Shown here: positions 14,399 through 17,849 of the stretch, one piece after another
Numbering within the stretch: the first letter of the stretch is position 1
Layout of the letters: each line of letters starts with the position of its first letter
Assembly (NCBI GenBank): GCA_023415935.1
Contig: JAEZIX010000079.1
Location: forward strand, 1 to 17,849
Source of the DNA: Cyanobacteria bacterium OH_CDB_20
GTDB lineage: Bacteria; Cyanobacteriota; Vampirovibrionia; Gastranaerophilales; Gastranaerophilaceae
Length of the DNA stretch: 17,849 nucleotides
Direction of reading: 5' to 3'
Translations under genes and position numbers: made by a program
The notes under the pieces: model-generated
Told to the model about the DNA's origin: nothing
Seen by the model: the letters and a program-made list of their open reading frames with translations, nothing else
Database searches by the model: none

Positions 14399-15742
14399 CT
14401 AGTTGTTGTAAATATTACAATCGAGTTTTAACTCAATAAGAAGCTCTTCGTTTGCTCTTGCTTTGAAGTTAACACCTTTTGTAAGGAAGCCTGTAGCTCC
14501 ACCAACAACAGCACCTGCCGGAATACCGATCGCAAGACCTGTTCCTATTTTGTCTTGAGGAGCAGCAATCGCAAGTCCAACACCAGTACCCACTGCAGCA
14601 CCGCCAACGATATACTCAAGAGGTTTTTGCCAGTAATTTTCAACTACCCAGCCATCATTTCCGTTAAGAACTCTTGCTGTCAATGGCATTCTGCTTCCAT
14701 TAGGGAATTCTATTTCTTGGAAATCAAAATATACTTGAGCATTTTTGTTCAATGCTTTTGGATCTTTAATATCGTGAACTTTTGCATATAGTTTAGTATT
14801 TGCAGGGAATATTAAAGTTCCTTCAACAGTTTTTACATCATTTTTGAAGTAGAAAACTTCAGTATCACCAATACTATGTTTTTTAGAGTTGAATGATTCT
14901 AAATAAGCAACTTTGAATACATTTTTAGCTAAAACAATTCTTCTGAAGTTTGTCATTGTAACTCTGTTACAAGCAGCTTCTGGATAAACATCGAAATGTT
15001 CAGCAGACAAGATATATTCTCTAGGAGGCTCAGGTTGTTTTGGAGCTTCTGCAACCGGCTCAGGTTCTGGAGCAGGTTTTACATCTGCAACAGGTCTGAA
15101 TTGTTCTTTAACTAGATCCAAATTATTGCTCAATCTTGATAAAAGAACAGCAGCTTCATATCTGTGAAGAGTTGTCATAGGAGTCAATTTAAAAGCATCA
15201 GGATCGTTATAATACAAGTTGTATTTGATAGATTGAGCGTAAGGTTTTGTTGCCCAACCAGGGATTTCTTTATAGTCAGGGAATTGAGTTAATAACTCAG
15301 GGATAAAGCTTGTATCATTAGTAATATGAGCAAGCATTGTTTCAGTTTCTGTTTTGCTTATTGGAACATCAGGTTTGAAAGTACCATCAGGGAATCCCAC
15401 TGTAGTACCGACTTGATCTGATCTTAAAATATCATAATAACCGTTTGTTGAAGGTGTAACATCAGAATATCTGTTTCTGATAGTAATTTCAACGTTGTTT
15501 TTCTTTAGTGCTCTTAAAAGCATTCCTGCAAATTCAACCCTTGTAACAATTGCCCAAGGAGCAAAAACGCCATCTTCAATTGGAGAAATAATGCCTTTTG
15601 TAACCACATCATCAATTTCTTTGTATGCGCGAAAATCTTCTTTTACATCAAAGAATTTAGAAGCAGCAAGCACAGGTATTGCATTAGAAAGCACTAGGAA
15701 CAGCCCTAAAAACGCTGCAATAATTTTCTTCTGTAGACTCAT
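14399..15742 (-). CDS. SLH-domain envelope protein with beta/glycine-zipper C-terminus
   Basis: A 447-residue secreted protein. Signal peptide 1-27 (ends PVLAA). Three SLH motifs follow: about 30-79 (FFDVKEDF...GVFAPWAIVTRVEFAGML), about 92-140 (YSDVTPST...GFPDGTFKPDVPISKTE) and about 154-204 (FPDYKEIPGWA...TLHRYEAAVLL). SLH domains anchor proteins to cell-wall polymers, or in cyanobacteria tie outer-membrane proteins to peptidoglycan. A Pro/Glu-rich linker (222-241) leads to a beta-rich domain (about 290-438) with FPANTKLYAKV and IEFPNGSRMPLTA. This is interrupted by a glycine-zipper hairpin (378-422, VGGAAVGTGVGLAIA and GAVVGGATG) that could insert in a membrane. The beta elements resemble both copies in the 1770-2633 protein. 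A GAGG site about 7 nt upstream supports the start. It is monocistronic with its own promoter and terminator. Confidence 0.88.
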   Translation of the reverse strand: MSLQKKIIAAFLGLFLVLSNAIPVLAASKFFDVKEDFRAYKEIDDVVTKGIISPIEDGVFAPWAIVTRVEFAGMLLRALKKNNVEITIRNRYSDVTPSTNGYYDILRSDQVGTTVGFPDGTFKPDVPISKTETETMLAHITNDTSFIPELLTQFPDYKEIPGWATKPYAQSIKYNLYYNDPDAFKLTPMTTLHRYEAAVLLSRLSNNLDLVKEQFRPVADVKPAPEPEPVAEAPKQPEPPREYILSAEHFDVYPEAACNRVTMTNFRRIVLAKNVFKVAYLESFNSKKHSIGDTEVFYFKNDVKTVEGTLIFPANTKLYAKVHDIKDPKALNKNAQVYFDFQEIEFPNGSRMPLTARVLNGNDGWVVENYWQKPLEYIVGGAAVGTGVGLAIAAPQDKIGTGLAIGIPAGAVVGGATGFLTKGVNFKARANEELLIELKLDCNIYNN

Positions 15743-15799
15743 TTTAACCTCACTTATAAAACTATTTTCATTAAAAAATGTATTACCTTACAGTTGTTG

Positions 15800-15828
15800 A
15801 TTATACGTTATTTTGCAAGATAAATCAA
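15800..15828 (-). promoter_or_regulatory. Sigma-70-type promoter for the SLH gene
   Basis: On the minus strand, TTGATT (15828-15823), a 17-bp spacer, and a perfect TATAAT (15805-15800). This gives a leader of about 50 nt. Near-consensus spacing fits an abundant envelope protein. Confidence 0.7.
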
Positions 15829-16021
15829 ACTTAATAACAATAAAATCAAATAAAAAGATTAAAAGAAAAATAAACCTTCAGGCATATAAATCTGTGGCCC
15901 TTAAAACCTTTATCAGCATACCTCTCTCAAATCACATGGATTTTAAAAATTAAACATGGAAAATTTTGTTAGTTTTAAGATTTTCTATCTTTTCAAAAGT
16001 TAATAATTAATTGTAAAATTG

Positions 16022-16049
16022 TTGAATACAGGTACTATAAAGATAGAAT
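16022..16049 (+). promoter_or_regulatory. Promoter for the ankyrin/BamE-like gene
   Basis: TTGAAT (16022-16027), a 16-bp spacer, and TAGAAT (16044-16049, 5/6). The leader is about 50 nt and ends in a very strong AGGAAGGGG ribosome site 5 nt before the ATG at 16107. Confidence 0.5.
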
Positions 16050-16106
16050 ACATAACATGAGATTTATGTAAAATTTCTGACTGATTAATTTTAGGAAGGG
16101 GCAGCT

Positions 16107-16946
16107 ATGAAAAAGCTTGTCGTAGGATTTATTATCATTACACTCTCAATTGGAACAGCTTTTGCAGGAGTAAAAATTTCGAATGGAGCATTCAAAGATT
16201 TACTTAAAACAGGAACCCCTGAACAGGTCCAAAGTGCTATTAACACAGGCATAGAAATGGACATGCAAGATGCCCTATGTTATTCAATAAAGCACAGTCA
16301 AAATCATGGGATTATAAGTACTCTGATTGAAAACGGTGCAAGTCTCAATAATTGCAAGTGCCTTATGCCTGCTGTAGGACGTGTTTTTCCATTGTGGTAC
16401 AGCACATATTACAAGAATGTGGTAACAACAGAAGACTTACTAAAACTAGGCGTTTCAGGCATGGATTATAGCTTGTATCAGGCAGGTAATCTTGAACTTG
16501 TAAAAACATTTGCAAAGTATGCTGACAATGAATCTATTGAACGCATTTTAAAATACACAAGAGAAGAAATGAACAACACTAATAATCTTCCCGCATATAG
16601 AGCTGAATATACCCAAGTTGCTGAATATCTTCAAAGTATTGATGTTAATATGCCTCAATTTGTTGGTAAAAACAAAGTCGATATTGTAATGGACTTAGGT
16701 CAGCCGTCTCAAGAAATGAAGGTTGACGCAAATCATGAAATGTGGACATATTATCATCATGTGGATGACACACACTTTAGCGGAAAATCGACAGGAACCT
16801 CAACATATTGGGGATTTGGAGTATCGACAATAAATGCAAATGTGTCAGGTGGGTATACCGCATCAAACCTTGAAAAATTAACACTTATTTTTAAAAATGG
16901 TGTTGTAATTAAAGCGAAGAAAAACTACGACAGACAACTTCACTAA
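16107..16946 (+). CDS. Secreted ankyrin-like protein with BamE/SmpA-like C-terminus
   Basis: The 279-residue product has a signal peptide (1-20, ends GTAFA|G) with no lipobox cysteine. Residues about 25-140 look like degenerate ankyrin repeats: GTPEQVQSAINTGIE, DALCYSIKHSQNHGIISTLIENGASLN and GNLELVKTFAKYAD. Residues about 184-277 resemble the small BamE/SmpA fold: FVGKNKVDIVMDLGQPSQ, the W213 strand MWTYYHH, and a final LTLIFKNGVVIKAKK strand. BamE-type domains occur in many envelope proteins beyond the BAM complex, so a specific role is not claimed. The spacer between the last strands is rich in Ser, Thr and Gly. A very strong AGGAAGGGG precedes the start. Ohr follows 28 bp downstream, probably in the same transcript. 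Confidence 0.75.
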   Translation: MKKLVVGFIIITLSIGTAFAGVKISNGAFKDLLKTGTPEQVQSAINTGIEMDMQDALCYSIKHSQNHGIISTLIENGASLNNCKCLMPAVGRVFPLWYSTYYKNVVTTEDLLKLGVSGMDYSLYQAGNLELVKTFAKYADNESIERILKYTREEMNNTNNLPAYRAEYTQVAEYLQSIDVNMPQFVGKNKVDIVMDLGQPSQEMKVDANHEMWTYYHHVDDTHFSGKSTGTSTYWGFGVSTINANVSGGYTASNLEKLTLIFKNGVVIKAKKNYDRQLH

Positions 16947-16974
16947 AAAATAAATGGTTAGAAAAGGAGACAAT

Positions 16975-17382
16975 ATGCAAAAATTATACGAAGCAGTGGT
17001 TACATCTAAAGGCGGAAGAAATGGCCACATAAAAACTAATGACGGCATTTTAGACTTTGCAGTTGCCGTCCCTAAAGAAATGGGCGGGGAAGGCGGAGCT
17101 ACAAACCCTGAACAATTATTCGGAGCAGCCTATGCATCTTGTTTTGAAAATGCTCTTATTCATTTTGCAAACTTGCATAACATAAAACTTGAAGACACAT
17201 CAGTTACAGCCTTTGTCGCAGTACTTGCAGACGATAAAGGTGCGTTTAACCTTGAAGTAAAACTTGAAGTTACATTAATCGGCTGCGACAACCCTGAAAA
17301 ATTAGTAAAAATTGCAGACCTTGCATGCCCATATTCAAAAGCTTTAAGGAATAACATTCCTGTTGAAATAGTAATTAAATAA
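16975..17382 (+). CDS. ohr: Organic hydroperoxide resistance protein (OsmC/Ohr family)
   Basis: A 135-residue thiol peroxidase that reduces organic and lipid hydroperoxides to alcohols in the cytoplasm. Both reactive cysteines are in place: C56 in GAAYASCFENAL and C118 in LACPYSKALRNN. The partners of the Ohr active site are also present: R15 in GGRNGHIKT and E46 in TNPEQLFG. The 'NPEQLF' and 'CPYSxAxR' forms point to Ohr rather than OsmC. The frame is open to an ATG at 16954, but AGGAG sits 5 nt before the ATG at 16975, and family homology starts there (MQKLYEAVV), so I chose that start. A cupin gene follows 12 bp downstream. No OhrR-type regulator is in the window. Confidence 0.92.
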   Translation: MQKLYEAVVTSKGGRNGHIKTNDGILDFAVAVPKEMGGEGGATNPEQLFGAAYASCFENALIHFANLHNIKLEDTSVTAFVAVLADDKGAFNLEVKLEVTLIGCDNPEKLVKIADLACPYSKALRNNIPVEIVIK

Positions 17383-17394
17383 GGCGATAATCGA

Positions 17395-17727
17395 TTGAAC
17401 AATTTTCCTGAAGCAATAAAAAAACTGCCAGAAGCAGACATTCCACTTAAAGGAGTGAACGCTTACCTTGCGCAATGCAGCGAAAGTCAGATTCTTTTTA
17501 TGGAATTTGATGAAGATGTAGATTTGCCCGCACATTCACACAAAGCTCAATGGGGGATTGTATTAAAAGGTAAGATTTTTCTTAATATTAACGGCGAAGA
17601 AAAAACATACACTCAAGGTGAGAACTATTATATCCCCGAAAACACAATACATTCAGGGAAAATATATGCAGGATACGCTGACATAACATATTTTGACGAA
17701 AAAGAAAGATACAAAACAAAGCAATAA
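17395..17727 (+). CDS. Small cupin-domain protein (TTG start)
   Basis: A 110-residue single-domain cupin. Motif 1 is AHSHKAQWGIVLKGK (H47, H49, G59), with Gln52 where the usual metal-binding Glu stands. Motif 2 is GENYYIPENTIHSGK (G75, P81, H86). Three histidines could still bind a metal. Such small cupins include sugar-binding, dioxygenase and regulatory types, and I cannot choose between them. The only sensible start is TTG at 17395, 12 bp after ohr, with AAGG about 10 nt upstream; the next in-frame ATG would delete the first strands. It is probably translated from the ohr transcript. Its stop lies 3 nt from the 3' end of the convergent tRNA-Met gene. Confidence 0.82.
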   Translation: MNNFPEAIKKLPEADIPLKGVNAYLAQCSESQILFMEFDEDVDLPAHSHKAQWGIVLKGKIFLNINGEEKTYTQGENYYIPENTIHSGKIYAGYADITYFDEKERYKTKQ

Positions 17728-17730
17728 AAA

Positions 17731-17804
17731 TAGCACAGGTCAGATTCGAACTGACGACCTCACGGGTATGAGCCGTGCGCTCTCACCAACTGAGCTACTG
17801 TGCC
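17731..17804 (-). tRNA. Elongator tRNA-Met (anticodon CAT), CCA not encoded
   Basis: The minus strand folds into a cloverleaf of 74 nt. The acceptor GGCACAG pairs with CTGTGCT (G1-U72 wobble). The D-arm is GCTCAGTTGGTGAGAGC. The anticodon stem CACGG/CCGTG carries the loop CTCATAC (anticodon CAT). The T-arm is GTCAG-TTCGAAT-CTGAC, with A73. The initiator hallmarks (unpaired 1-72, three G-C pairs next to the anticodon loop) are absent. The anticodon arm is the usual elongator-Met type, though tRNA-Ile2 (lysidine-modified CAT) cannot be fully excluded. After A73 the template reads TTTT, so CCA must be added enzymatically. Confidence 0.93.
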
Positions 17805-17816
17805 TTAAGTTCCTTT

Positions 17817-17845
17817 ATTATCTGATAGACATGATTTTTTTGCAA
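17817..17845 (-). promoter_or_regulatory. Promoter for tRNA-Met
   Basis: On the minus strand, TTGCAA (17845-17840), a 17-bp spacer beginning with an A-tract, and GATAAT (17822-17817, 5/6). The design is nearly the same as that of the tRNA-Asp promoter. Confidence 0.7.
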
Positions 17846-17849
17846 GTAG

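Larger units (their letters stand above)
15743..16106. other. 364-bp intergenic region between divergent genes
   Basis: Very AT-rich. It contains the SLH promoter at its left end and the promoter of the ankyrin/BamE-like gene at its right end. Between about 15830 and 16020 I see no open frame above roughly 15 codons with a ribosome site, no tRNA and no convincing terminator. The only repeat noticed is CATGGA twice (near 15943 and 15955). Confidence 0.6.

Noticed and set aside
15495..15800. 101-residue plus-strand open frame opposite the SLH gene
   Set aside because: Shadow of the SLH signal peptide and first repeat; no ribosome site.
16954..16974. Upstream ATG extension of ohr (MVRKGDN)
   Set aside because: AGGAG lies between the two ATGs, 5 nt before the second, and family homology begins at the second.
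1..17849. CRISPR array, insertion sequence, prophage or toxin-antitoxin genes
   Set aside because: No spaced direct repeats, transposase motifs, phage structural genes or toxin-antitoxin pairs were seen on either strand.

Overview
The window is AT-rich bacterial chromosome, densely packed with genes. It most resembles a Gastranaerophilales/Vampirovibrionia genome (the non-photosynthetic gut lineage formerly called Melainabacteria). This is an inference from several clues together: low G+C, an S-layer-homology (SLH) envelope protein with a C-terminal beta/glycine-zipper domain, lineage-style proteins whose N-termini carry a short 'TF(K/T)(S/G)' leader, a separate glycyl-tRNA synthetase beta chain, and an anaerobe-type stress set (ferritin, Ohr). 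No 16S or other decisive marker is present. I see no phage, insertion sequence, CRISPR array or plasmid functions.

Layout. 1-849 (minus) is the N-terminal part of an acidic protein that runs off the left edge. 1063-2633 (plus) is a two-gene envelope operon: a secreted M48-type zinc protease and a secreted protein made of two copies of one beta-rich domain. 2717-3729 holds a short TspO-like protein facing a hemolysin III/PAQR membrane protein. 3903-4412 is a ferritin with its own promoter and terminator. 4534-5988 is a two-component pair, an OmpR/PhoB-type regulator and a very small PhoR-like kinase. 6023-7019 are two overlapping small membrane-protein genes of unknown function. 7041-8447 (minus) is a DEDDh exonuclease with a C-terminal BRCT domain. 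8550-8626 (minus) is tRNA-Asp. 8736-11053 is glyS plus a TSCPD-domain protein. 11144-12268 is a SAM methyltransferase. 12265-14295 (minus) is a HEAT-like protein followed by a ZIP metal transporter. 14399-15742 (minus) is the SLH protein. 16107-17727 (plus) is an ankyrin/BamE-like secreted protein, Ohr and a cupin. 17731-17804 (minus) is elongator tRNA-Met.

Themes. Metal and redox handling recurs (ferritin, ZIP transporter, Ohr, cupin, TspO-like, PAQR). A second theme is envelope proteins, including a domain that appears twice in the 1770-2633 product and once in the SLH protein. Regulation is unusually readable: several near-consensus sigma-70 promoters, four clear intrinsic terminators, two tRNA promoters of nearly the same design, and two genes (tspO-like and HEAT-like) whose TATAAT lies exactly 6 nt before an ATG with no Shine-Dalgarno, suggesting leaderless mRNAs. 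Two convergent gene pairs share a TTAA in which both stop codons overlap.
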